Below, one piece after another: positions 8,748 to 17,174 of a stretch of 57,292 bases of DNA. Position 1 is the first letter of the stretch. Each line of letters opens with the position of its first letter. Below the pieces are notes generated by a model. That model was not told where the DNA came from. It searched no databases and saw only the letters and a program-made list of their open reading frames with translations. The translations under genes were made by a program, and so were the position numbers. The DNA comes from an uncultured Bacteroidales bacterium (GTDB lineage: Bacteria; Bacteroidota; Bacteroidia; Bacteroidales; FEN-979), in NCBI GenBank assembly GCA_903875045.1, contig CAIQUS010000184.1, positions 1 through 57,292 on the forward strand, in the 5' to 3' direction.

Positions 8748-9125
8748 ATGAAAGCAAAGATGTTAAAAATTTTCAGTTTGCTGGTCATGCTTCCCTGCTT
8801 CTCTTGTTGTCAGAATTATCTTCAGATTTCTCTTCCTGACAACCCGCTGAAAAAAGCAGTGAATGAGAAGTTTGAAATTACACTTGAAGCTTGTCATGAC
8901 GGCGGGTACAGATGGTTTTTAGAACCGGTTGACACGACTAAAATCAGGTTGCTTATGTGTACCAGTAAACCGGACAATGAGAAATTCACCTTCGGAGGAA
9001 ATGTCTACGAAATATGGACATTTGTCGGACTGCGACCGGGGGAGTATCAAATGATATTTAATTACAGGCGTCCGTGGCTGGATCAAATCGACGCAAATAA
9101 AAGCTTCACTGTAGTAATAAACTAA
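8748..9125 (+). CDS. Chagasin-like (I42 family) cysteine protease inhibitor, exported
   Basis: 125 residues. A hydrophobic leader (about 1-20) ends in PCFSCCQ, which allows either signal peptidase I or lipoprotein processing. The mature part shows the three loops of the I42 inhibitor fold in order: CHDGGYRW in place of NPTTGY, GGNVYEIWTF in place of the GxxG-loop, and YRRPW, the conserved RPW motif. These loops enter the active-site cleft of papain-type proteases. The NPTT part is changed, so inhibitory strength is uncertain. ATG 8760 is an alternative start. It is followed after 15 bp by another exported small protein, so the two may be co-transcribed. Family call is fairly good; biological target is not known. 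Confidence 0.75.
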   Translation: MKAKMLKIFSLLVMLPCFSCCQNYLQISLPDNPLKKAVNEKFEITLEACHDGGYRWFLEPVDTTKIRLLMCTSKPDNEKFTFGGNVYEIWTFVGLRPGEYQMIFNYRRPWLDQIDANKSFTVVIN

Positions 9126-9140
9126 AGCAATACAGGTTTT

Positions 9141-9551
9141 ATGAAGTTAAAAATCATATCTCTTCTTCTGTTGCCGGTTTTATATTTTTCATGTAAAACT
9201 GAGAAAGACGTTATGTGTACCCAGGAATACCGCACGATTGCAGTATCGGTGAGGGATGCTGCTGCCAAACCAATTCTCCTGAGCCAGTATTATGTTAAAA
9301 AAACCAGCACCAACGAAATCATTGATTTTTCGATGGAAGACCCGCTGATGGACAGCATCAACCGGTTGCAGGGCATTTATACTTTATTTACGGATGGTAA
9401 AATGGCAATGACTATAAAAACCGGCACTGAATTTGAATTTCACGGAATTCTCGACTCAACAGAACTGGTGATTGAAAAATACCTGATTGGAAATGATGAA
9501 TGCCATGTGACCAAACTATCCGGAAAAACCGAAATCATCCTCACAAAATAA
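9141..9551 (+). CDS. Hypothetical lipoprotein
   Basis: 136 residues, unrecognised. The N-terminus is a lipoprotein signal (MKLKIISLLLLPVLYFSC) with lipobox YFSC at C18, so the product is likely anchored in a membrane. The mature part is rich in beta-strand pattern (YRTIAVSVRDAAAKPILLS and LVIEKYLIGNDECHVTKLSG) and resembles a single small immunoglobulin-like or carboxypeptidase-regulatory-like module. A pair of cysteines (CTQ near residue 26 and ECH near 121) could form a disulfide. It sits 15 bp behind the chagasin-like gene and is probably in the same transcript. No function is suggested by the sequence itself. Confidence 0.75.
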   Translation: MKLKIISLLLLPVLYFSCKTEKDVMCTQEYRTIAVSVRDAAAKPILLSQYYVKKTSTNEIIDFSMEDPLMDSINRLQGIYTLFTDGKMAMTIKTGTEFEFHGILDSTELVIEKYLIGNDECHVTKLSGKTEIILTK

Positions 9552-9562
9552 AACCCTTCATC

Positions 9563-9640
9563 CGCCCACCTGCCCACCCGGCCATCAGCCCACTCGCCCA
9601 CTCGCCCACTTGCCCACTTGCCCACTTGCCCACTTGTCCA
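9563..9640. repeat. Octamer tandem repeat (units CCCACTTG / CCCACTCG)
   Basis: Variants of an 8-bp unit repeated about eight times directly after the stop codon at 9551 and before the epimerase promoter. An open frame passes through the array on the plus strand, but its amino acids (repeated CPLA) are an artefact of the repeat. Confidence 0.85.
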
Positions 9641-9650
9641 CCCTTTTTCC

Positions 9651-9658
9651 TACCTTTG
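9651..9658 (+). promoter_or_regulatory. -7 promoter box of the epimerase gene
   Basis: TACCTTTG fits TAnnTTTG exactly and lies 20 bp before the ATG at 9679. No clear -33 TTTG is present; the octamer repeat array occupies that position. Confidence 0.55.
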
Positions 9659-9678
9659 CCCCTCCAAAAACCCCAACT

Positions 9679-10701
9679 ATGATCCTTGTTACCGGCGGTA
9701 CCGGCCTTCTGGGTTCCCACCTGCTTCTCGACCTTGTTCAATCCGGCAAACCGGTGAGGGCGATCAAACGTGCCACCAGTCATACGGAGATGGTTCGTAA
9801 GGTGTTCTCCTATTATGTTTCAAATCCTGATGAACTTGCCGGGAAGATTACGTGGGTAAATGCCGATCTCATGGATTTTGGCGCCATTGAAGATGCCATG
9901 CAGGGCGTCACGGAAATCTATCATGCAGGTGCTGTCGTCTCTTTTTTTCCAAAGGACCACAAGCAAATGCTGAAGGTAAACATTGAAGGAACCGCGAACC
10001 TGGTAAACCAGGCCATTGAAAGCGGTGTAAAAAAATTCTGCTATGTCAGTTCTGTGGCTACCCTTGGCAGAGCTGAAAACAATGAAGTTTCCACCGAGGA
10101 GACCTACTGGGTACCTTCAAAGAAGAACTCGGTGTATGGCATTAGTAAATACGGTGCCGAGCGTGAAGTGTGGCGGGGAATGGAAGAGGGTTTGAATGCA
10201 GTGATTATCAACCCTTCGGTTATCATGGGCCCGGGCTTCTGGCAGGATAACTCGGGGCTGTTCCGGCTGGTATATGAAGGACTGAAATATTACACCCGTG
10301 GAGTAAATGGTTACGTGGATGCACGTGACATCAGCAAAGCCATGATCAGCCTGATGGATGGAAACCACTTTGGTCAACGCTATATCTGCTCGGCAGAGAA
10401 TCTTTCGTACCAGGATTTTTTCGGACTTATTGCCAGGCATCTGGGCAAACCTGCCCCTTCAGTGAATGTTCCTCCGGTGATGACCTCTGTTGCATGGAGG
10501 GTGGAGGCTGTGAGGGCCTTTATCCTCAGGGTGAAGCCTGAGGTTACGAGGGAGATGGCCACGACCACTTCGCAAGTGTACACCTATTCCAGTGAGAAAC
10601 TTTGTAAAACACTGAATTTCAGATTTCGTCCTGCAGAGGATTCAATCCGGGAAATATGCGGGTTTTATCTCCGTGACTTAACCAAAGGAAAAACCTCCTG
10701 A
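9679..10701 (+). CDS. NAD(P)-dependent epimerase/dehydratase (extended SDR)
   Basis: 340 residues from ATG 9679. The frame continues upstream through the CCCACTTG array to 9610, but the Rossmann fold begins at once with MILVTGGTGLLGSHLL, which fixes the start. The dinucleotide motif GGTGLLG, the catalytic YGISK (Tyr/Lys pair) with an upstream Ser in CYVSSVATLG, and the NPSVIMGPG strand are all in place. Length and the C-terminal pattern (GQRYICSAENLSYQDFFGLI) fit the group of NAD-dependent epimerases and 3-beta-HSD-like reductases. The substrate, a nucleotide sugar or another hydroxy/keto compound, cannot be decided. It stands alone, convergent with the MltF-like gene. Confidence 0.9.
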   Translation: MILVTGGTGLLGSHLLLDLVQSGKPVRAIKRATSHTEMVRKVFSYYVSNPDELAGKITWVNADLMDFGAIEDAMQGVTEIYHAGAVVSFFPKDHKQMLKVNIEGTANLVNQAIESGVKKFCYVSSVATLGRAENNEVSTEETYWVPSKKNSVYGISKYGAEREVWRGMEEGLNAVIINPSVIMGPGFWQDNSGLFRLVYEGLKYYTRGVNGYVDARDISKAMISLMDGNHFGQRYICSAENLSYQDFFGLIARHLGKPAPSVNVPPVMTSVAWRVEAVRAFILRVKPEVTREMATTTSQVYTYSSEKLCKTLNFRFRPAEDSIREICGFYLRDLTKGKTS

Positions 10702-10720
10702 TTACCCTCATTGCCTGCAT

Positions 10721-12145
10721 TCACTTAATCAGGTTCCTGTAGTGGTAATACCTTGTCACAATGTCATCAACAAACCCTTCGGTTTTGTAGTCGATCGGGT
10801 AAGAATCAACAGTATCCTGTTTAGCAACCGGGTTTTTTTTTGAACGGTGTAAAAGGTAGTAATCTACATGTCCGTTCCACCGGTTCTTATCTTTCCCGTA
10901 TTTTTCGGCTTTTGTCCTGGCCGCAAACACCCGGCCAAGCCCGACGTTATAGGCGGCAAGCACAAAATAGATCCTTTCGACCGGGCTCGTGATTTCTTCG
11001 GGGAGAAGCTTGTCAAGGTATTTCAGGTATTTCACTCCGCCTGCAATTTGCCGCGACGGTGTGGAGGCACTGTCGATGCCGAATTTTGCTGCCGTTTCGG
11101 GCATCAGCTGCATCAGGCCGCTGGCCCTGTGCGATGAAGTGAGCCCCTGACGGAAATTCGACTCTTCATAGATGAGGGAGGCCACCAATCTCCAATCCCA
11201 CATCACCTGCCTGCTTTGTTCACGGATGACCTCATCAAATGGGGAAAGTTTAGTACCATGGACTGAGAAGTACTCACTCTTCATGAAATTTGCGATACGC
11301 TGATTATCGAAATATGAGAGATAGGTTTGCTTTAACTTCCCGGAGGCTTTATACTCCTTCAGCCAGGCATTTAACTCAGTGGCAAGGGAATCAGATGCAA
11401 GTCCCATTCCCCAGGCATAAGAATAGAGCGGGAATGCCAGCACCGAAATATCGAGGTTGCTGTAATACCGGTGATACACCATGGCAACATTTTCCTGACA
11501 AATGGCAAAGCGGATTTTTCCGGTGGAAACGCTGTTTAACAAATCTTCCTGGCGGATGTCGGGGACTTCTTTTATGATGGCATGTTTGCCAGTCTTTTTG
11601 TAGAAAGCATGATACTGGGGTGCGAGGAAGGGGTTCATGGAAACATAGACGGTATCGTCGGGAAAATCTTTCAGGGAATTTAAAACTTTCGGCACCGAAG
11701 GTAGTCCGGTCCTGGCAGCTTTGCATTGAACCAGTACCAGCCGGGTTTCGCCAAACGGATCGGAATAACGGACAAGCTTTTTGCCATCGCCCGATACCGG
11801 AAGATTCAGTGCGATCAGGTCGGCAGCATTGTATTGCAGGTAGTATTCCAGTTTTGAAGCATGGGTGCTGGCAATGATCCTGAGTGGCACCCCAAGGTAT
11901 TTTGCAAATGACTCCAGCAATATAAGCTGATATCCCATCGGCTCACCTTTGTAAATGAAATAATTGAGGGTATTTTTGTCGGTGAGGGCGATCAGGTATC
12001 CGCGTTCACGGATCCGCCGGAGGGCGTCTTTTTTTGCATCTTCACGGTGATACAGGCTCCGTGTAACGAAAAATGCAATGGCAACCACTGCCAATCCCAG
12101 GAAAATTGCCCTGAGAATGATGAATATCCTGGATTTCTTGTTCAA
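10721..12145 (-). CDS. MltF-like membrane-bound lytic transglycosylase
   Basis: 474 residues with one N-terminal membrane anchor (about 8-28). Residues about 40-270 form a type 3 periplasmic solute-binding domain (RIRERGYLIALTDKNTLNYF, YQLILLESFAKYLGVPLRI), and about 290-430 a lytic transglycosylase (SLT) domain. Its catalytic glutamate is in SLIYEESNF, with ASGLMQLMPETA and the AAYNVGLGRV motif. MltF enzymes cleave the glycan chain by forming 1,6-anhydromuramic acid, with the binding domain as allosteric control by peptides. It is the last gene of a minus-strand run behind ABC-2 permeases (10 bp gap) and probably shares their transcript, though a functional link to the exporter is not evident. 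Confidence 0.92.
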   Translation of the reverse strand: MNKKSRIFIILRAIFLGLAVVAIAFFVTRSLYHREDAKKDALRRIRERGYLIALTDKNTLNYFIYKGEPMGYQLILLESFAKYLGVPLRIIASTHASKLEYYLQYNAADLIALNLPVSGDGKKLVRYSDPFGETRLVLVQCKAARTGLPSVPKVLNSLKDFPDDTVYVSMNPFLAPQYHAFYKKTGKHAIIKEVPDIRQEDLLNSVSTGKIRFAICQENVAMVYHRYYSNLDISVLAFPLYSYAWGMGLASDSLATELNAWLKEYKASGKLKQTYLSYFDNQRIANFMKSEYFSVHGTKLSPFDEVIREQSRQVMWDWRLVASLIYEESNFRQGLTSSHRASGLMQLMPETAAKFGIDSASTPSRQIAGGVKYLKYLDKLLPEEITSPVERIYFVLAAYNVGLGRVFAARTKAEKYGKDKNRWNGHVDYYLLHRSKKNPVAKQDTVDSYPIDYKTEGFVDDIVTRYYHYRNLIK

Positions 12146-12154
12146 TATATATAT

Positions 12155-13273
12155 TTAAGAGACTTTTCGATATCTAAAAATGGCCAGGCTTAAACTGCAA
12201 ACCGCATAAATGACCATGGACCAAAAGTAGTTGCTGATATCTGCAAATCCTGATCCTTTCAGTAACACCATCCGCATGATTTTGATAAAGTACATCAGCG
12301 GATTCAGCCTGTCGAGGTTTTGCGCCCATAACGGCATGCTTTCAATGGAAGTAAACAAACCGCTCATGAGGATGAAGACAACCATAAAAAAGAACGAAAC
12401 CAGCATGGCTTGCTGTTGTGTATGGGTGATGGTTGAGATCAGCAGGCCAAATGACAAAATTACAAAAAGATAGACAGATGCCGACAGGAAAATTAATCCG
12501 AGGCTTCCTTCCATCGGAATATTGAACAGCAACTTGCCGATGGTAAGGCCAAAGGCCAGTTCAAACAGCCCTATGATCCAGAATGGCATCAGCTTGCCGG
12601 TGATAAACTGGATTTTGTTAATTGGGGTTACATTGATCTGTTCAATGGTCCCAATCTCCATCTCACGAACAATGTTCATTCCTGAAAGCAGCAGCCCGAT
12701 GATGGTGATGAGCAATACGAGGATCCCGGGAACCATGTAGGTTTTATAATTCAGTTTGGGATTATACCAGTAACTGTAATCAGTTTGAATGGTTTTTACC
12801 CCGGCCATCATCGCAGGGGTTGCATTCTCCAGCAATACTTCGCGGTTATAATCAAGCAGGATCATGGTAGAATATGCATTGGTGAGCCCGGCGCTTTGCC
12901 CGTTGATGGCGTTGATCACAAACTGTACTTTTGCGTGGCCCTCTTTCAGCAGCTTCTTTTCAAAATCAGCGGGGATATGAAGGATCATGTCGATATTTCC
13001 CCGTTTCATCTCATCTTCGGCTTTGAGGTATGAAAATGTTGTGCCTTCAATCTGGTAAAAGGGCGAACCCTGGAGTTTACTCACCAGTTTGCGCGAAGTT
13101 CCCGACAGATCGAGGTCAACCACCGAAACTCGGATGTGTTTCATTTCGTAGGTGGCTGCATTGACCAGGATGATCAGTTGAAAAACCGGTACGATAAAAA
13201 TGATCGGCAACATTGACTTGTTGCGGAAAACCTGCAAAAACTCCTTCTGGATGATATATAGAATTGTCCTCAT
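12155..13273 (-). CDS. ABC-2 type transporter permease (second subunit)
   Basis: 372 residues with the layout of YhhJ/YbhR-type permeases. There is one membrane helix near the N-terminus (MLPIIFIVPVFQLIILVNAA), a long periplasmic domain (about 45-175), then five helices ending near residue 370. The conserved ABC-2 signature around EMEIGTIEQINVTPI is present after helix 2. Its ATG overlaps the TGA of the upstream permease gene (TGATG at 13271-13275), so the pair is translated coupled and probably forms a heterodimer. With the two ATPases and the HlyD/TolC proteins upstream it makes a complete tripartite exporter for an unknown drug or lipid-like substrate. Confidence 0.92.
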   Translation of the reverse strand: MRTILYIIQKEFLQVFRNKSMLPIIFIVPVFQLIILVNAATYEMKHIRVSVVDLDLSGTSRKLVSKLQGSPFYQIEGTTFSYLKAEDEMKRGNIDMILHIPADFEKKLLKEGHAKVQFVINAINGQSAGLTNAYSTMILLDYNREVLLENATPAMMAGVKTIQTDYSYWYNPKLNYKTYMVPGILVLLITIIGLLLSGMNIVREMEIGTIEQINVTPINKIQFITGKLMPFWIIGLFELAFGLTIGKLLFNIPMEGSLGLIFLSASVYLFVILSFGLLISTITHTQQQAMLVSFFFMVVFILMSGLFTSIESMPLWAQNLDRLNPLMYFIKIMRMVLLKGSGFADISNYFWSMVIYAVCSLSLAIFRYRKVS

Positions 13274-14376
13274 CAGGTAAGCCGGACGTTGAATTTTTTA
13301 ATACTGAGTGCCAGGAAAACTGCGGTAAATCCTATCAGGATAAGCGTTTCACGCCAAACATATTCAATCCCGTTTCCCTGGAGCATGATGCTTTTTATGA
13401 TGGTGATGTAATATTTTGGTGGCATGATGTGGCAGAGTACCTGCATGATCAGCGGCATATTCTCGACCGGAAAAATAAACCCGCTGAGCAGGATCGTTGG
13501 CAGCATCAGCACTACCAGTGAGATCATCATGGCTACCTGCTGGCTGTTGGTGATGTTTGAAATCAGGATACCGAGTGAAAGAGCCATACAGATGTAGAGA
13601 AAACTTTCGAGCAGCAACAGAAAAATGCTTCCCATGATGGGCATGCCAAATACGAGGTGACCCAGTAAAAGAATGATGCAGGCATCAAGGAAAGCCAGAA
13701 AAACGTAAGGAAAAACCTTGCCAATGATGATCTGGTAAGGTTCCATCGGGGATACGAGCAACAATTCCATGGTTCCCAGCTCTTTTTCTTTGGTGATGGA
13801 AAGTGAGGTCATCAGTGCCGAAATCAACATCAGCAGCATGGCCATCAGTCCGGGAACGAACATATAAACCCCTTTCAGCTCGCCGTTATACATCATCCGC
13901 ACTTCGGGGATGATCTGGATCGGAACCTTTTCAGAATTCATGGAGATCAGGTAGTTGCTGATAATTCCGCTGGCATAATTCACCAGCATATTGGCGGTAT
14001 TGGGGTCGGATGCATCTCCGATGAGCTGGATACGGGCCTTTCCTCTCTTCTCCAGTTTTTGCGCAAAACCGGGTTCATAAATAACAGCCAGTTTAACGTT
14101 TCCCTGCCTGAAAACCGGGTCAATTTCATCCACTGAGTTCAGATTGCGTTCAAGGATAAAATATCCTGAGGAGAGTATCTTATCGCTGATCTTGCGGGTC
14201 ACCACATCCCCGGAGGGGTCATATATGGCAATTTTTGCATCTTTGATCTCATTGGTGAGTACATATCCAAACAACATCATCTGCACGGCAGGCATGCCAA
14301 AGAGGATCAGCAGGGTACGATAATCCCTGAAGATATGGTAAAACTCTTTGATGACAAACCCGTTGAACCGTTTCAT
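13273..14376 (-). CDS. ABC-2 type transporter permease (first subunit)
   Basis: 367 residues, paralogous to the next gene. One N-terminal helix (about 20-40), a large extracytoplasmic domain, and five helices from about 170. The motif KEKELGTMELLLVSPMEPYQ is the characteristic coupling-helix region of ABC-2 permeases, where the ATPases touch. The start overlaps the stop of the membrane protein gene upstream by 4 bp (14373-14376). It pairs with the next permease to make the channel of the exporter encoded by 12155-19403. Confidence 0.92.
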   Translation of the reverse strand: MKRFNGFVIKEFYHIFRDYRTLLILFGMPAVQMMLFGYVLTNEIKDAKIAIYDPSGDVVTRKISDKILSSGYFILERNLNSVDEIDPVFRQGNVKLAVIYEPGFAQKLEKRGKARIQLIGDASDPNTANMLVNYASGIISNYLISMNSEKVPIQIIPEVRMMYNGELKGVYMFVPGLMAMLLMLISALMTSLSITKEKELGTMELLLVSPMEPYQIIIGKVFPYVFLAFLDACIILLLGHLVFGMPIMGSIFLLLLESFLYICMALSLGILISNITNSQQVAMMISLVVLMLPTILLSGFIFPVENMPLIMQVLCHIMPPKYYITIIKSIMLQGNGIEYVWRETLILIGFTAVFLALSIKKFNVRLT

Positions 14377-14819
14377 GCAATCTCCTTGTTTGTTGCCCAG
14401 AAATAAAAAAACCGTGCGGCCGAAATCAGCAATGGTACGCCCATGGTCACATAGAAATTATACAACCAGGCTTTGTTGATCAAATCAAACCGTCGTAACA
14501 TGATCCCTCCACTGATCATGATGGCCATCATCAGGTAGCCCCGGATATTGAAAAATGAAAAAGCACACGGGTAGGGAATGTTGAGCCCGCGTATTCTTTT
14601 AATGTGTTTGCGTGAAATTTTCGCAAAGAGCATTACGTAAAACAATGCTCCGAAAACAAGCCCCCCTGCAAGGCGCCATCCGAAGTATTGCCCATGCTGG
14701 CAGAGGTAATTTAACCCGCGCCCCGACAAAATTCCGCCTGCTGTGGTCCATGCCATGCCTGCGATGAAAAGCAGGTTTTTTTTGCTGACGGAGGGCTTAT
14801 ACCTTTGTAATAGATTCAT
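14373..14819 (-). CDS. Hypothetical membrane protein within the exporter operon
   Basis: 148 residues with about four predicted membrane helices (FIAGMAWTTAGGILSGRGL, LAGGLVFGALFYVMLFA, GYLMMAIMISGGIMLRRFDL, FYVTMGVPLLISAARFFYFW). The duplicated GG-I-L pattern suggests two similar halves. It overlaps the permease gene downstream by 4 bp, so it is translationally coupled to the exporter. I do not recognise the family; similar small membrane proteins occur near exporters in Bacteroidota, but a role in assembly is only an inference from position. Confidence 0.75.
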   Translation of the reverse strand: MNLLQRYKPSVSKKNLLFIAGMAWTTAGGILSGRGLNYLCQHGQYFGWRLAGGLVFGALFYVMLFAKISRKHIKRIRGLNIPYPCAFSFFNIRGYLMMAIMISGGIMLRRFDLINKAWLYNFYVTMGVPLLISAARFFYFWATNKEIA

Positions 14820-14833
14820 AGGTTTTTTATTGA

Positions 14834-14879
14834 CCCCACTCCCGGCCCTTCCCCTGAGAAGGGAGGGGCCTGGGGTGGG
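14834..14879. repeat. GC-rich imperfect palindrome between operon genes
   Basis: A 46-bp inverted repeat: arm CCCACTCCCGGCCCTTCCCC, loop TGA, and the near-complement GAAGGGAGGGGCCTGGGGTG. It ends one base before the stop codon of the ABC ATPase gene. It could attenuate transcription between ATPase and permease genes, or be a short mobile palindrome related in composition to the 23503 repeat. Confidence 0.7.
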
Positions 14880-15614
14880 TTAAGTTCTGGCCAATTTGAT
14901 AAATACTTCATTCATGGATGGTGCACTGAATTGACGTTTCAGGTTATCGGGGGTGTCAAGTGCTGCAATCCGCCCGTCAACCATGATTGAAACACGATCG
15001 CAGTATTCGGCTTCATCCATATAATGTGTTGTCACAAATACCGTAATACCCCCATGGGCAGCTTCGAAAATCATGTCCCAGAATTGACGGCGGGTAATCG
15101 GGTCGACCCCGCCGGTGGGTTCATCCAGAAAAACGATCTTTGGATTATGGAGGATCGCCACCGAAAAAGCCAGTTTTTGCTTCCATCCCAACGGGATATC
15201 CCTGATCAGTTTATTTCGGGCCGATTCAAATCCAAGGCGCTGCATCAGGTCATGGGAGCGGGAATCGATCTCTTTTTTCCTTAACCCGTAAATTCCGCCA
15301 TAAAACCGAATGTTTTCAAACACGGTCAGGTCATCGTACAATGAGAACCGCTGGCTCATGTATCCGATGTTCTTTTTCACTTTTTCACGCTGGGTATAAA
15401 TATCAAACCCGGCAACGGATAATTCCCCGGAAGTGGGATAGGATAATCCGCAGAGAATTTTAATGGCCGTGGTTTTACCTGCGCCATTGGCTCCTAGAAA
15501 ACCAAATATCTCCCCTTTTTTAACCTCAAATGTCAGATGATCATTGGCTACGAATGTGCCAAATTTCTTGACAAGGTTTTTAACGGTGATGATATTTTCG
15601 TTGGATAAAGACAC
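14880..15614 (-). CDS. ABC transporter ATP-binding protein (YbhF/CcmA-like, half 2)
   Basis: 244 residues, one nucleotide-binding domain. Walker A is GANGAGKTT (about 43-51), the Q-loop lies in YMSQRFSLYDDLTVFEN, and Walker B/D-loop is IVFLDEPTGGVDP, followed by the switch histidine in FVTTHYMDEA. The signature LSGGQ is replaced by PLGWKQKL, which is normal for one of the two ATPases in this exporter class. It would form a heterodimer with the neighbouring ATPase, whose signature is canonical. Separated from that gene by a 124-bp MITE-like insertion. Confidence 0.95.
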   Translation of the reverse strand: MSLSNENIITVKNLVKKFGTFVANDHLTFEVKKGEIFGFLGANGAGKTTAIKILCGLSYPTSGELSVAGFDIYTQREKVKKNIGYMSQRFSLYDDLTVFENIRFYGGIYGLRKKEIDSRSHDLMQRLGFESARNKLIRDIPLGWKQKLAFSVAILHNPKIVFLDEPTGGVDPITRRQFWDMIFEAAHGGITVFVTTHYMDEAEYCDRVSIMVDGRIAALDTPDNLKRQFSAPSMNEVFIKLART

Positions 15615-15633
15615 TGGATAATATTTAAAAATA

Positions 15634-15757
15634 AACCACTAAGGCACTGAGGGCACTAAGAAACACTAAGAACTTGTCAATAGGCATACTCATTATGTTA
15701 ACAAATACCAGCCACTTTCCCTTAGTGAACCTAAGTGTTCTTAGTGCCTGAGTGGTT
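15634..15757. mobile_element. MITE-like palindromic element between the two ABC ATPase genes
   Basis: Ends are inverted: AACCACTAAGGCACT at the left and the complement of AACCACTCAGGCACT at the right (14 of 15 match). Both arms continue with repeats of CACTAAG. The centre (about 15678-15710) is AT-rich and non-coding. The right end supplies the TAA stop codon of the upstream ATPase gene at 15756-15758. Elements built of CACTAAG units are a common dispersed type in Bacteroidota genomes. No target duplication is obvious. Confidence 0.65.
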
Positions 15758-16682
15758 ACTCTTTCATGGGTGAAGTCATCAATTCCATGAAACAATCTTC
15801 AATGTTGGCAACGGTTTCAATAATTTCAACCTGTTTGTGTCCTTTGGATTTAAGAAAAAAATGAAGCGACTCAGGGGTGATATCATTTTTTTGGTATGCA
15901 ACATGAGCTGATTGCCCGAAGGCATATACACTGTGTACACCCGGATATTCCCTGAGTTCACCAAGGAGGGTGTAAATATCACCAGATTTCACTGAAAGCA
16001 GCGAAAGCGGATAGTTGCTTATAACCTCCTGCGGTGTGCTGATGGTCATGATGCGGCCACTCTGCATCAGCGCAACCCGGTCGCAAAGGCTTGCCTCATC
16101 CATGTAAGGGGTTGAAACCAGAATGGTGATCCCGGATGCTTTCAGCCGTTTGAGCATTTCCCAGAATTCAAGTCGCGAAACGGCATCAACACCGGTGGTA
16201 GGTTCATCAAGGAAAAGAACTTCCGGTTTGTGGATCATGGCACAGGATAATGCAAGTTTCTGTTTCATCCCACCCGAAAGTTTTCCTGCTTTCCTGTTTT
16301 TGAAAGGTTCAATCTGCTGGTAGATTTCCTTTACAAGGTCGTAGTTTTCGCGAATGGTGGTTCCAAATATGGTTGCAAAGAACTTCAGGTTTTCCTCAAC
16401 AGTCAGATCCTGATAAAGAGAAAATTTTCCGGGCATATAACCGCTGATTTTTCTGATCTGTCTGTAATCCTTCACCACATCAAATCCTTCAACCGTGCAT
16501 ATACCGGCATCGGCCAGCAGCAGGGTGGTAAGGATGCGGAACAAGGAAGTTTTACCGGCCCCGTCGGGACCGATAAAACCAAAAAGTTCACCGCGACCGA
16601 CATCAAAGGAGATGTCGTCGAGTGCAAGGGTATCCTTAAACCGTTTGGTCAGTTGTTGAACATGAACGGAGGGAACCGACAT
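15756..16682 (-). CDS. ABC transporter ATP-binding protein (half 1)
   Basis: 308 residues. Walker A GPDGAGKTS (about 37-45), canonical signature LSGGMKQKLAL, Walker B VLFLDEPTTGVDA and switch region VSTPYMDEASLCD are all present; the H-loop histidine is replaced by proline-tyrosine in STPYMDEA. The C-terminal ~85 residues form the extra domain usual for drug exporters (DRR/YbhF type). Complementary defects in the two ATPases (this one lacks the switch His, the partner lacks LSGGQ) point to an asymmetric heterodimer with one working site. The last codon before the stop is followed directly by MITE sequence, so the original end may have been altered. Confidence 0.93.
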   Translation of the reverse strand: MSVPSVHVQQLTKRFKDTLALDDISFDVGRGELFGFIGPDGAGKTSLFRILTTLLLADAGICTVEGFDVVKDYRQIRKISGYMPGKFSLYQDLTVEENLKFFATIFGTTIRENYDLVKEIYQQIEPFKNRKAGKLSGGMKQKLALSCAMIHKPEVLFLDEPTTGVDAVSRLEFWEMLKRLKASGITILVSTPYMDEASLCDRVALMQSGRIMTISTPQEVISNYPLSLLSVKSGDIYTLLGELREYPGVHSVYAFGQSAHVAYQKNDITPESLHFFLKSKGHKQVEIIETVANIEDCFMELMTSPMKE

Positions 16683-16688
16683 AATTAA

Positions 16689-17159
16689 TTAATTCTGAGG
16701 AGGGGTGGATTTGGTCCAGAATGTATTTCTTCCGAGCAATGAAACACCAACATATCCCCGAACTTTCAGCTTGGTCGTACCTTCGAACTCAATGTAACAT
16801 TTGTAGGTTTTTCCGTTTTTCGGATCATAAATCGTACCGCCCGACCATTCATCCTTGCCATCGAAGGTGAAGTCCTTCATGTTAACCAGCCCGATGAGGG
16901 GAGTTGATTTTAATTTGGCATCCGGATTTTCCACATCGGTGCGTGGCAATCCTGATACCTTATCATTTGGTTCCCTGAGCCAGACAAGTTTGCCGAAATA
17001 CTTGCCATTTTCTTTATAAAGGGTAATCTTGCCTGTTGCTTCCTGGTTCAGCCAGGTGCCGATAATGTCATCGGCTTTGTGGTTTTGCGCTGATGCGCTT
17101 ATTCCCGACCATGCGGCGATGACAAGGATCAAAAGAAATGCTGAAGTGGTTTTTTTCAT
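16689..17159 (-). CDS. DUF2147 family exported protein
   Basis: 156 residues with a signal peptide (about 1-24, ending ASAQ). The mature protein fits DUF2147: DIIGTWLNQEATGKITLYKE at the front, GGTIYDPKNGKTYKCYIEFE in the middle and LKVRGYVGVSLLGRNTFWTK at the end. The family has a small beta-barrel (lipocalin-like) shape and no proven function. It is inserted between the HlyD-like gene (15 bp upstream) and the ATPase gene (6 bp downstream), so it is co-expressed with the exporter and may be its periplasmic accessory; that is inference. Confidence 0.9.
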   Translation of the reverse strand: MKKTTSAFLLILVIAAWSGISASAQNHKADDIIGTWLNQEATGKITLYKENGKYFGKLVWLREPNDKVSGLPRTDVENPDAKLKSTPLIGLVNMKDFTFDGKDEWSGGTIYDPKNGKTYKCYIEFEGTTKLKVRGYVGVSLLGRNTFWTKSTPPQN

Positions 17160-17174
17160 GGTTTTTGTTTTTGG

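Noticed and set aside
9500-9783. Open frames with CPLAH or GEWASG repeats around 9500-9783
   Set aside because: They are produced by the 8-bp array, whose period is not a multiple of three, and have no start signals or conserved domain.
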